A stretch of 6,994 bases of DNA, taken from Verrucomicrobiales bacterium. GTDB taxonomy: Bacteria > Verrucomicrobiota > Verrucomicrobiia > Verrucomicrobiales > V1-33. The stretch spans positions 1 to 6,994 of the forward strand of contig JALRGF010000566.1 of assembly GCA_023253495.1 (NCBI GenBank), written 5' to 3'. Positions 1 through 6,971 of the stretch are shown here, piece by piece. Numbering within the stretch: position 1 is the stretch's first letter; each line of letters begins with the position of its first letter. The notes under the pieces were generated by a model. It was not told the origin of the DNA. It worked only from the letters and a program-made list of their open reading frames with translations, and searched no databases. Both the position numbers and the translations under genes were made by a program.

Positions 1-3000
1 CGTGAGTTCCTCGAAGCCGAGGGACGGGCCAGCGCCGGCGACCCGGGCCGCGTCGTCATGCGGCGTCTCAACAACACGGAATACACCCGGACCGTGCGCG
101 ACCTCACCGGGGTGCCGCTTGATCCGGCCCGGGAATTTCCGGTCGATGGCGCCGCCGGCGAAGGGTTTGTCAATGTGGGGGAGGCTCTGGCCATGTCGCC
201 CGCGCTCTTTGACAAATACCTCGCCGCCGCCAAACAGATCGCGGCCCACGCCGTGCTCCTTCCGGACGGCTTCCGGTTTTCGGGTAGTGATCGCCGCGGC
301 GACTGGGCCGATGAGGTCATGTCGCAGATCCGGGCGCTCTACGCCCGCCACACCGATGCCGCCGGCGGCACCGCCATCAACCTCCAGGGGATCCAGATGG
401 ACACCAATACCGGCGGGCGCCTGCCGGTCGAAAAATACCTCTCCGCCTTGGCCACAGAGAGCGATGCGCTCGCAGCCGGCCGCCTCACCCCGGAGGACGC
501 GGCGCGCACCCACGGCCTGAATCCAAAATATTTCTCCCGCCTCCACGCCACGCTCTCCGCCCCTCCGTCGTCCCTGATCGCCGCCGTGGCCACCCAGGCC
601 CGCACCCGCCCGCCCGCCGAAACGGCCGCCGAAGTCGCCCGCTGGCAGGCCGCCCTGACCCGCTTCCAGACGGTCGGCCACGTCAAACCATGGATGGTTC
701 CGGTCGACCCGCTGCAGTCACGCCAGGAAATCCGGGTGAAGCTGCCCGCCACTCCCGACGGCCACCGTCTTTCGCTGCACCTGTCCGCCACCGACGCCGG
801 CGACGGCCCGCACGGCGACGTCACCGTCTGGGAGCAACCGCGACTGCTCATGCCCGGGCGCCCGGATGTCCCGCTGCGCGACGTGCGCCGCCTCGCCGCC
901 ACTCTCGCCGCCCGCCGCGATGCCCTCTTCGCCCGCAGCGCATCGTTCCTCGCCGCCGCCGCCGAGGCTGCCGCCACCGAAACCGCCCCGGACGTCGCCA
1001 CCCTGGCCGCCAGACACCGCGTGCCCGCCGACGGCCTGGCCGCCTGGCTCGACTGCCTCGGCATCGGCCGCGCTGCCACGCCGGCCCTCGACACCTTCAC
1101 CAACCGCCTGCCGCCCGGCCAGTACCCTTTCGTCAACGGCTGGGGATCACCGGAAACACCGAGCGTCATCGCCAATGCGTCCGACGAAACAGTGCGCGTC
1201 CCGGCCAACCTGCGCGGCCACAGCGTCGCCCTCCACCCATCACCCGCCCTCAGCGCCGCCGCCGGATGGTCGAGCCCGCTCCACGGCCCGGTCACCGTCC
1301 ACGCCACCATCACCCACGCCCACCCGGAATGCGGCAACGGCGTGACGTGGTCGCTGGAACTCCGGCGCGGCCACACCCGCCGTCAACTCGCCGCCGGCAT
1401 CGCCCACGGCGCCACCCCGGTCACCGCCGGCCCGTTCGAAAACCTGCCGGTCCGCCACGGCGACCTCATCTCGATCATCATCGGCCCGCGCGACGGCAAC
1501 CACGCCTGCGACACCACCGACGTCGAAATGGTCATCCGCGAAATCAACGGGGACGCCCGCCAATGGAGTCTGGCCGGCGACGTCTCCCCGGACATCCTCG
1601 CCGGCAACCCGCATGCCGACCGCTTCGGCCAGCCGGACATCTGGCACTTCTACACCGAACCGGTCGCGGCCGCCGCCGCCGGTTCCCTCATCCCGCCAGG
1701 CTCCGCCCTCGCCCGATGGCAGTCAGCCACCACCACCACCGAGCAACAGGCCCTCGCCGAAACCGTCCAGCAGCTGCTCACCGGCACCCTCACCCCGCCC
1801 CCGGAATCGCCCGACGCCGCCCTGCGCCCGCTCCTCGCGTCGCTCCGCGGACCGCTGCTGTCACGCCTGCCGCTCGACACCCTCCCGACCTCCGAAACCA
1901 CCACCACCCCGGCCGCCGACGCCGCCTGGGGACTCGAGCCGGACCGCTTCCAGCCGGACGGCAGCCTGCGCCTCGACAGCCCGGCCCACCTCGAAATCCC
2001 CCTGCCCCCGGACCTCGTCGCCGGATGTGAATTTGCCGCCGCCGTCTCGCTCACCGACCCCGATGGATCCGTCCAGGTCGCCGCCGCCCTCGAGCCGCCA
2101 CCCGCCGCCCCGGGCCTGCGCCCCGACACCCCGATCCTCGTCGCCGGCTCCGGCCCGGCCCGCGACCGCTTCCTCCGCGCCTTCAGCGACTTCCGCGACC
2201 TCTTCCCCGCCGCCCTCTGCTACCCGAAAATCATCCCCGTCGACGAAGTCATCACCCTGACGGTCTATCACCGCGAGGACGATCACCTCGTCCGCCTGAT
2301 GCTCGACGACACCGAAAAGGCGGAACTCGCCCGGCTCTGGGAGGAACTGCGCTACATCGGTCAGGACGCCCTGACCATGGTCGATGCCTACGCCCAGTTG
2401 CTCGAATACGCCTCCCAGGACAGCGACCCGAAATTGTTCTATCACCTCAAGGAACCGATTGAGCAGCGCGCGGAAACGTTCCGGCACACGCTCGCCGCCT
2501 CCGAACCACGGCACCTCGAGCAGCTCGCCGATTTCGCCGCGCTCGCCTACCGCCGTCCGACCACCCCGACCGAACGCGACGACCTCCGCTCGCTGTACCA
2601 CACCCTGCGCGGCCAGGACATGGCCCACGAGGAAGCCTTCCGGCTCACCCTCGCCCGCCTGCTCGTCGCCCCGGCCTTCCTCTACCGCGTCGAACAACCG
2701 GCCGCCGGAGAGGAGCCGCAGCCGGTCAGCGACTGGGAACTGGCCAGCCGCCTGAGTTATTTCCTCTGGTCCACCGCGCCCGACACCCGCCTGCGCACCC
2801 TCGCTGCCGCCGGTTCGCTCTCCCGGCCCGCCATCCTGCGCGCCGAAGCCCGCCGCCTGCTCGCCGACCCCCGCAGCCGCGCCCTCGCCACCGAATTCGC
2901 CTGCCAATGGCTCCACCTGCGCGACTTCGATCAGCTCGACGAAAAATCCGAGCGCCATTTCCCCGGATTCAAGGAGCTGCGCGACGACATGTACGAGGAA

Positions 3001-3771
3001 TCCATCCTCTTCTTCGCCGACCTCTTCCAGACTGACGGATCGGTCATGGACATCGTCGACGCCGACCACACGTTCCTCAACGAAGCGCTCGCCACCCACT
3101 ACGGCATCCCCGGCATCACCGGCCCGGAATGGCGCCGCGTCCACGGCATGAAACAACACGGCCGCGGCGGCGTGCTCGGCATGGCCACCGTGCTCGCCAA
3201 ACACTCCGGCGCCTCCCGCACCAGCCCGATCCTCCGCGGCAACTGGCTCGTCGAAGTGCTCCTCGGGGACAAACTGCCCAAACCACCCAAAGGCGTACCC
3301 CCGCTCCCCGAGGCCGAGGACGAAGGTGATCTCACCGTGCGCCAGATCACCGAACGCCACAGCTCCGACCCCCGCTGCTTCGGGTGCCACGCCCGCATCG
3401 ACGCCTACGGCTACGCCCTCGAAAACTTCGACGCCATCGGACGCCTCCGCGACCTCGACCTCGGCGGCCGCGCGCTCGACACCAAAGTCACCCTGCCCAA
3501 CGACGCCGTCATCGACGGCGCGGCCGGCCTGCGCGACCACCTCAGCACCGGACGCCGCGATGAATTCCTCCGGTCGTTCTGCCGCAAACTTCTCGGCTAC
3601 GCCCTCGGCCGCGGCCTGAAACTCTCCGATAACCCGCTCGTCGACGACATGATGCAGGCGCTCCACGGCCACGACTACCGCTTTTCCGCCGCCGTCGACC
3701 GCGTGCTCGAAAGCCCCCAGTTCCTCCGCCAGCGCGCCCTTGAAGCGACCCGCGAGGAGGAAATCCGGTGA
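1..3771 (+). CDS. DUF1592-family (DUF1587/1595/1592/1588/1585) cytochrome-like protein, 5'-truncated
   Basis: The frame is open from base 1. The ATG at 58 lies directly before the conserved RRLNNTEYTRTVRDL motif of DUF1587 and is internal, so the true start lies outside the window. 1256 residues are visible. Domains, numbered from base 1: DUF1587 about 20-86; a long variable region about 90-660 holding a beta-sandwich-like segment (about 378-555, with GNGVTWSLEL, ACDTTD and IWHFYTEP); an Ala/Pro/Thr-rich stretch (about 555-650); a second beta-type segment (about 655-700); DUF1595 about 842-899 (ALAYRRPTT, APAFLYRVE); DUF1592 about 909-1039 (ELASRLSYFLW, ACQWLHLRDFDQLDEKSERHF); DUF1588 about 1044-1151 with the haem motif CFGCH at 1126-1130 (bases 3376-3390); DUF1585 about 1177-1244. 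Family knowledge: long members usually carry an N-terminal signal and often another cytochrome domain, which would be in the missing part. An exported c-type haem protein is inferred; its reaction is unknown. The DUF1552 gene follows after 40 bases, the usual pairing. Confidence 0.93.
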   Translation, partial: REFLEAEGRASAGDPGRVVMRRLNNTEYTRTVRDLTGVPLDPAREFPVDGAAGEGFVNVGEALAMSPALFDKYLAAAKQIAAHAVLLPDGFRFSGSDRRGDWADEVMSQIRALYARHTDAAGGTAINLQGIQMDTNTGGRLPVEKYLSALATESDALAAGRLTPEDAARTHGLNPKYFSRLHATLSAPPSSLIAAVATQARTRPPAETAAEVARWQAALTRFQTVGHVKPWMVPVDPLQSRQEIRVKLPATPDGHRLSLHLSATDAGDGPHGDVTVWEQPRLLMPGRPDVPLRDVRRLAATLAARRDALFARSASFLAAAAEAAATETAPDVATLAARHRVPADGLAAWLDCLGIGRAATPALDTFTNRLPPGQYPFVNGWGSPETPSVIANASDETVRVPANLRGHSVALHPSPALSAAAGWSSPLHGPVTVHATITHAHPECGNGVTWSLELRRGHTRRQLAAGIAHGATPVTAGPFENLPVRHGDLISIIIGPRDGNHACDTTDVEMVIREINGDARQWSLAGDVSPDILAGNPHADRFGQPDIWHFYTEPVAAAAAGSLIPPGSALARWQSATTTTEQQALAETVQQLLTGTLTPPPESPDAALRPLLASLRGPLLSRLPLDTLPTSETTTTPAADAAWGLEPDRFQPDGSLRLDSPAHLEIPLPPDLVAGCEFAAAVSLTDPDGSVQVAAALEPPPAAPGLRPDTPILVAGSGPARDRFLRAFSDFRDLFPAALCYPKIIPVDEVITLTVYHREDDHLVRLMLDDTEKAELARLWEELRYIGQDALTMVDAYAQLLEYASQDSDPKLFYHLKEPIEQRAETFRHTLAASEPRHLEQLADFAALAYRRPTTPTERDDLRSLYHTLRGQDMAHEEAFRLTLARLLVAPAFLYRVEQPAAGEEPQPVSDWELASRLSYFLWSTAPDTRLRTLAAAGSLSRPAILRAEARRLLADPRSRALATEFACQWLHLRDFDQLDEKSERHFPGFKELRDDMYEESILFFADLFQTDGSVMDIVDADHTFLNEALATHYGIPGITGPEWRRVHGMKQHGRGGVLGMATVLAKHSGASRTSPILRGNWLVEVLLGDKLPKPPKGVPPLPEAEDEGDLTVRQITERHSSDPRCFGCHARIDAYGYALENFDAIGRLRDLDLGGRALDTKVTLPNDAVIDGAAGLRDHLSTGRRDEFLRSFCRKLLGYALGRGLKLSDNPLVDDMMQALHGHDYRFSAAVDRVLESPQFLRQRALEATREEEIR

Positions 3772-3811
3772 CGCCACGCCTCCCTTCCGCTACTCTCACC
3801 CCACCACCGCC

Positions 3812-5128
3812 ATGAACCCGCAACTCCGATACCCGTTCTCCCGTCGCCGCTTCCTCCACGGCCTCGGCGTCAGCATGGCCCTGCCCTGGTTTGAATCACT
3901 GCCGGTCTGGGGCGACGAACCCGCCCGCTGCTCGGTCACCTCCAGCGAGCCGCCGGTCCGCCTCGCCGTCCTCTTCTCCGGCAACGGCTTCCACTCGCGC
4001 GAATGGTGGGCCCGCGGCGAAGGCGCCGCCATGGAACTCGGCGGCGTGCTCCAACCGCTCCACGCCCACCGCGAAAAACTCACCTTCATCACCGGCCTCT
4101 ACAACGAGGAAGCCCTCAAGGGGAATATCCACAGCTCTCAGACCGGCAACCTGCTCTCCGGCGCCCCCCTCGCCTCCGGCGGTGACATCCGCTCGGGCAC
4201 CAGCATCGACCAGCTCCTCGCCCAGCGCATCGGCCACCAGACCAAGGTCCCCAGCCTCGTCCTCGGGTGCGAGAAATCGAACTCCTCGGTCCACAAGAAT
4301 TACTCGATGATCTACAGCTCCCACATCTCGTGGAGCTCGCCCACCACCCCGACCCCGCTCGAACTCTACCCGGCCCTCGCCTTCGACCGCCTCTTCAAAA
4401 CCGAGGCCGGCCGCGGCGACCAGAGCGTGCTCGACGCCGTGCTCGCCGACGCCGGCGGCCTGCGCGGCCGCCTCGGCTACTCGGACCGCCAGAAGCTCGA
4501 CGAATACCTCAACTCGGTCCGCGAAGTGGAACAACGCATCGAACAGGCCGGCCGCAAAGGCGAACTCCAGGGGTGGCGGCCGACGCTCGCCGCCCCGGAC
4601 ATCCCGCGCCCCGCCGACGGCATCCCCCAGGACATCGACGAACACATGCGCCTCATGTGCGACATCCTCGTGCTCGCCTTCCAGACGGACACCACCCGGT
4701 TCTGCACCCTCAAACTCAACAACGACCACTCTTCGCTCCGCTTCCCCAAACTCGGCGTGGATTACATGATCCATCACCTGCTCTCCCACAGCGACTCCGC
4801 CGACTGGCTCAAGGTCAACCAGTTCTTCCTCCGGCAAATGGCCTACATCGCCTCTCGCCTCGACGCCATCCAGGAAGGCGAACGCACCCTGCTGGACAAT
4901 TCCATGATCCTCTATGCCTCCAGCATGCTCACCGGCAGCCACGACGCCACCCGCCTGCCGGTCGCCATCCTCGGCCGCGCCGGCGGCAAACTGCAGGCCG
5001 GCCGCGTCCTCGACTACTCGGAAAAGGAAAACCGCAAGATGTGCAGTCTGTTCCTTTCCATGATGGACAAATTCGACGTCCGTCTCGACCGCTTCGGCGA
5101 CTCCGCCGAAAGGCTCGCCGAGGTCTGA
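3812..5128 (+). CDS. DUF1552 (HXXSHH family) protein with Tat signal
   Basis: This is a 438-residue protein of the DUF1552 family, whose biochemical function is unknown. I chose the ATG at 3812 because it places a twin-arginine motif (SRRRFLH, residues 10-16) followed by a short hydrophobic stretch at the N-terminus, as is usual for the family. The same frame opens further upstream, but its only other start is a TTG at 3740 inside the preceding gene. Family landmarks are LAVLFSGNGFH (about 51-61), FITGLYNEE (about 92), the GTSIDQLLAQR segment (about 129-139), ISWSSP (172-177) and YLNSVREVEQRIEQ (about 232-245). The name-giving HXXSHH motif appears as HLLSHS (322-327), with serine in place of the last histidine. 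The gene lies 40 bases behind the DUF1592 gene, so the two are probably co-transcribed. Export by the Tat route suggests folding, perhaps with a cofactor, before secretion; this is inference. No Shine-Dalgarno sequence is visible at the chosen start. Confidence 0.9.
   Translation: MNPQLRYPFSRRRFLHGLGVSMALPWFESLPVWGDEPARCSVTSSEPPVRLAVLFSGNGFHSREWWARGEGAAMELGGVLQPLHAHREKLTFITGLYNEEALKGNIHSSQTGNLLSGAPLASGGDIRSGTSIDQLLAQRIGHQTKVPSLVLGCEKSNSSVHKNYSMIYSSHISWSSPTTPTPLELYPALAFDRLFKTEAGRGDQSVLDAVLADAGGLRGRLGYSDRQKLDEYLNSVREVEQRIEQAGRKGELQGWRPTLAAPDIPRPADGIPQDIDEHMRLMCDILVLAFQTDTTRFCTLKLNNDHSSLRFPKLGVDYMIHHLLSHSDSADWLKVNQFFLRQMAYIASRLDAIQEGERTLLDNSMILYASSMLTGSHDATRLPVAILGRAGGKLQAGRVLDYSEKENRKMCSLFLSMMDKFDVRLDRFGDSAERLAEV
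5093..5110. terminator. Possible hairpin at the end of the DUF1552 gene
   Basis: A perfect 7-base stem (TTCGGCG, 5093-5099) pairs with CGCCGAA (5104-5110) around a 4-base loop, inside the last codons of the DUF1552 gene. The hairpin is also about 38 bases beyond the stop of the convergent gene on the other strand. A second inverted repeat (GGCGCGC 5136-5142 with GCGCGCC 5163-5169) spans the 19-base gap between the genes. Neither is followed by a T-run on either strand. A role in ending transcription is therefore only suggestive, and such stems arise easily in GC-rich DNA. Confidence 0.25.
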
Positions 5129-5147
5129 ACGCTTCGGCGCGCACCCG

Positions 5148-6908
5148 TCAGCGCGCGTCGCCGCGCGCCACGGTGGCCGTTTCCCCGGTCTCGAGGTTTT
5201 CGATCACCATCTGGGTCGGCCGCAGGTCAATGACTTTGTAGCGGCTCGGCTTCTTGCCGCCCGCCGTGAATTCATCCCCTTCCTGCACCTCGTACACCTC
5301 GCCGTCGACCCCCGTGCTGATCAGCGCGGTCGCCTCCGTCGACGGTGCCGTCTGGTGGCGGTGCACCACGTGGCGGCGGCCGGTCGACCGCTCCCGCACC
5401 ACGGCATGCGACACATCCACCAACCGCCCCTGGCCCATCTTGCCTGACGCAAATTTCCGCTCCACCCGCACCAGCTCCAGCCCGGTGTCGCCAATCACCC
5501 CGCCGGCCGGAACAATCTCCGGCGCACTGCCGCCGCGTCCGAGCACCCGGATGCGCGCCGCTTCCCCCGCCGCCGGCACTTCCTCCAACACAATCGGCAA
5601 CTGACCTTCCCGGAAATCACGCAGGCGGACCCGCTCCTTGACCGCTTCGGTCGATCCGTCCGCCAGCCCGGACAATTTCACCCCCTGCAACCGGGGGTAC
5701 TCCCGCCGCCCGGATGGACGGTCCGCCGCCCCACGGCCCGGCACTCCGGCTCCCGCCACCGGATTGACCCCATCCTCGCCATCGGGGGACGCAAATGGCG
5801 CCCCCTCCGCCACCGCCGCCGACAACTCCGGGTCCACCACCACCGGACCATCCGCCGCCGCCAGCCCGGCGCCGGAAGGAGCCAGGGTCGCATCCGGCAC
5901 CGCCGTCGCACCCGGCACCACGGCCGCCACATCCGCCTCCCCGGTTCCCTGCGCCTCCAGCCCGGCCGCCTCCGAGCCGGCCGCCGCCTCCTCCTGCGGC
6001 ACGACACTTTCCGCCGGCACCCCGGCCTCCGCCGCCGCAACGGCGCTCCCAGCCGGCACCCCCTCCACCGGCACCAGCTTCGGATCGTCCAGCACCGGCG
6101 GAATATGGGTATGGCCGCGGGCCAGCGCCAGATCCGCCGCCGTCTGACGGTTGTTGTCGATCAAAAGCTTGTTCGACCCGGCGAGCAGCAGCAGCCGCAC
6201 CGCGTCGGCATGGCCGAACTCGGCCGCATACATCAACGGCGTCTTGTTCTCCTTGCTGCGCGAAAAAACATCCGCCCCATGCCGCAGCAACGCATCCACC
6301 ACCTGCGGCACCCCCTTCAAACTGGCAATCTGCAGCGCCTCATCCAACGACCCGCTGCTCACCGGCGCCAGCAGATTCACCATCGCCACATCCCCGCGAT
6401 GCGCCGCCGCCGTCAGCGCCGTCCACATATTGCGCTCCGTGCGCACCGCCGGATCCGCCTTCGCCTCCAGCAACGCCTGCACCGTCTCCAATGTGCCCGT
6501 GCGCGCCGCCGCCACCAAAGGCGTGTCAAATCCCGTGCCCGCCACCGTCACATCCGCCCCCACCGACGCCAGATACCGCACCGCCTCCGCGCGTCCCGCC
6601 CGCGCCGCCTCAAACAACGCCGTCGTCCCCTGGAACAGGACGATGAAGATGAAGAGGATTCCGATCTTCACCAGGTAGACCATGAGGGCGACGGACATGG
6701 CCATCTGGGGTGCCGTGCGCAGGACGGCCCCTACGACGACCTGTCCCACGGTGAAGAACGCCACCACGATGACGATGCCGATGGCGGCTCCCAGGACCGC
6801 CTTGCCGGCGTCGGCCGCCACGAGGGCGCCGATGAGGCCGGCCACGATGCCCACAGCCACGGTCACCGGAATGGCGACCCGCAGCACGAGGCGGTCGATC
6901 GAAGGCAA
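5148..6908 (-). CDS. Ankyrin-repeat protein fused in frame to an AtpI-like membrane N-terminus (probable chimera)
   Basis: This is a 586-residue frame starting at TTG 6908, with AGGAG five bases upstream. Residues 1-93 contain three hydrophobic helices (about 9-31, 38-63, 72-93) and resemble actinobacterial AtpI. Residues about 94-271 form roughly six ankyrin repeats (TTALFEAARAGRAEAVRYL, DTPLVAAARTG, KTPLMYAAEFGHADAVRLL, QTAADLALARG); the third is shortened and the sixth is partial. Residues about 283-400 are an Ala/Pro/Gly/Val-rich, probably disordered linker. Residues about 401-586 are rich in beta-type sequence, with two similar-looking segments (about 475-515 and 555-580). Ankyrin repeats normally bind protein partners; no partner is evident. 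Codons in the ankyrin part favour G-ending forms with some TTT, GAT and TAT, whereas the AtpI part uses almost only C/G-ending codons such as ATC, GTC and TTC. The true ankyrin gene probably began elsewhere and its own N-terminus is missing here. It converges on the DUF1552 gene with a 19-base gap. I am confident of the ankyrin part and doubtful that the whole frame exists in one genome. Confidence 0.7.
   Translation of the reverse strand: MPSIDRLVLRVAIPVTVAVGIVAGLIGALVAADAGKAVLGAAIGIVIVVAFFTVGQVVVGAVLRTAPQMAMSVALMVYLVKIGILFIFIVLFQGTTALFEAARAGRAEAVRYLASVGADVTVAGTGFDTPLVAAARTGTLETVQALLEAKADPAVRTERNMWTALTAAAHRGDVAMVNLLAPVSSGSLDEALQIASLKGVPQVVDALLRHGADVFSRSKENKTPLMYAAEFGHADAVRLLLLAGSNKLLIDNNRQTAADLALARGHTHIPPVLDDPKLVPVEGVPAGSAVAAAEAGVPAESVVPQEEAAAGSEAAGLEAQGTGEADVAAVVPGATAVPDATLAPSGAGLAAADGPVVVDPELSAAVAEGAPFASPDGEDGVNPVAGAGVPGRGAADRPSGRREYPRLQGVKLSGLADGSTEAVKERVRLRDFREGQLPIVLEEVPAAGEAARIRVLGRGGSAPEIVPAGGVIGDTGLELVRVERKFASGKMGQGRLVDVSHAVVRERSTGRRHVVHRHQTAPSTEATALISTGVDGEVYEVQEGDEFTAGGKKPSRYKVIDLRPTQMVIENLETGETATVARGDAR
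6630..6908 (-). other. atpI: 5' part of an actinobacterial-type atpI gene
   Basis: The first ~93 codons of the frame encode three of the four membrane helices expected of AtpI, the small membrane protein encoded just ahead of the F0F1 ATP synthase genes. From recall of the family, actinobacterial AtpI proteins often begin MPS, have a LR-AxP segment ahead of helix 1, an FF followed by a glycine- or valine-rich helix, a YLVKI segment in helix 3, and a short GTTAF-like or DTT-F motif before the fourth helix. Here the segments are MPSIDRLVLRVAIP, VAFFTVGQVVVG, MVYLVKIGILFIF and LFQGTTA, after which ankyrin sequence replaces the fourth helix. The gene is therefore broken at its 3' side by the junction. 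The assignment rests on recalled family features, not on a search; another small membrane protein is possible. Confidence 0.6.
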
Positions 6909-6913
6909 TGGGG

Positions 6914-6918
6914 CTCCT
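6914..6918 (-). promoter_or_regulatory. Ribosome binding site deciding the TTG start
   Basis: On the - strand AGGAG ends five bases before the TTG at 6908-6906. No ATG or GTG lies in frame between this site and the TTG, and starting here gives the MPS N-terminus typical of actinobacterial AtpI. The strong site contrasts with the DUF1552 gene, which has none. Confidence 0.65.
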
Positions 6919-6935
6919 GACGAGGCGGTCCCCTC

Positions 6936-6964
6936 ACGCTACCGACCGGCCCTGGGCGCCGCAA
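6936..6964 (-). promoter_or_regulatory. Candidate -35/-10 promoter for the atpI-like gene
   Basis: On the - strand TTGCGG (6964-6959) and TAGCGT (6941-6936) are separated by 17 bases. They match a vegetative-sigma pattern in GC-rich actinobacteria (TTGNNN and TANNNT). Transcription would start about 20 bases ahead of the TTG codon, leaving a short leader that includes the AGGAG site. It was found by eye only, and the -35 box is a weak match to TTGACA. Confidence 0.4.
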
Positions 6965-6971
6965 AACGGCA

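Noticed and set aside
58..60. ATG at 58 as the start of the DUF1592 gene
   Set aside because: The frame is open back to base 1 and encodes a continuation typical of sequence before DUF1587. Starting here would remove the export signal and the N-terminal region expected of the family.
690..2030. Arg/Pro-rich + strand frame inside the DUF1592 gene
   Set aside because: A frame-shifted reading of C-biased codons yields Arg/Pro/His-rich sequence. There is no start context and the host frame is continuous across it.
1861..3777. Long open frame on the - strand (638 codons) opposite the DUF1592 gene
   Set aside because: It is a mirror of the real gene in GC-rich DNA. Its protein is a low-complexity string rich in G, E, A and V without family motifs, and the + strand frame here carries the clear DUF1595/1592/1588/1585 domains.
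3896..4942. Long open frame on the - strand opposite the DUF1552 gene
   Set aside because: Same reasoning: compositionally biased product, no recognisable motif, and fully opposite a well-supported gene.
4267..5241. Arg/Pro-rich + strand frame running from the DUF1552 gene across the convergent gap
   Set aside because: Shadow of the DUF1552 frame; its extension past 5128 is chance openness in GC-rich DNA.
5709..6062. DNA repeat or recent tandem duplication in the Ala/Pro/Gly-rich linker
   Set aside because: The residues are biased in composition, but I could not find a repeated unit of constant length. It reads as a disordered linker rather than a tandem repeat.
5795..6646. Proline-rich + strand frame opposite the ankyrin gene
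   Set aside because: The proline runs are the complement of Gly- and Ala-rich ankyrin and linker codons; no domain is visible.
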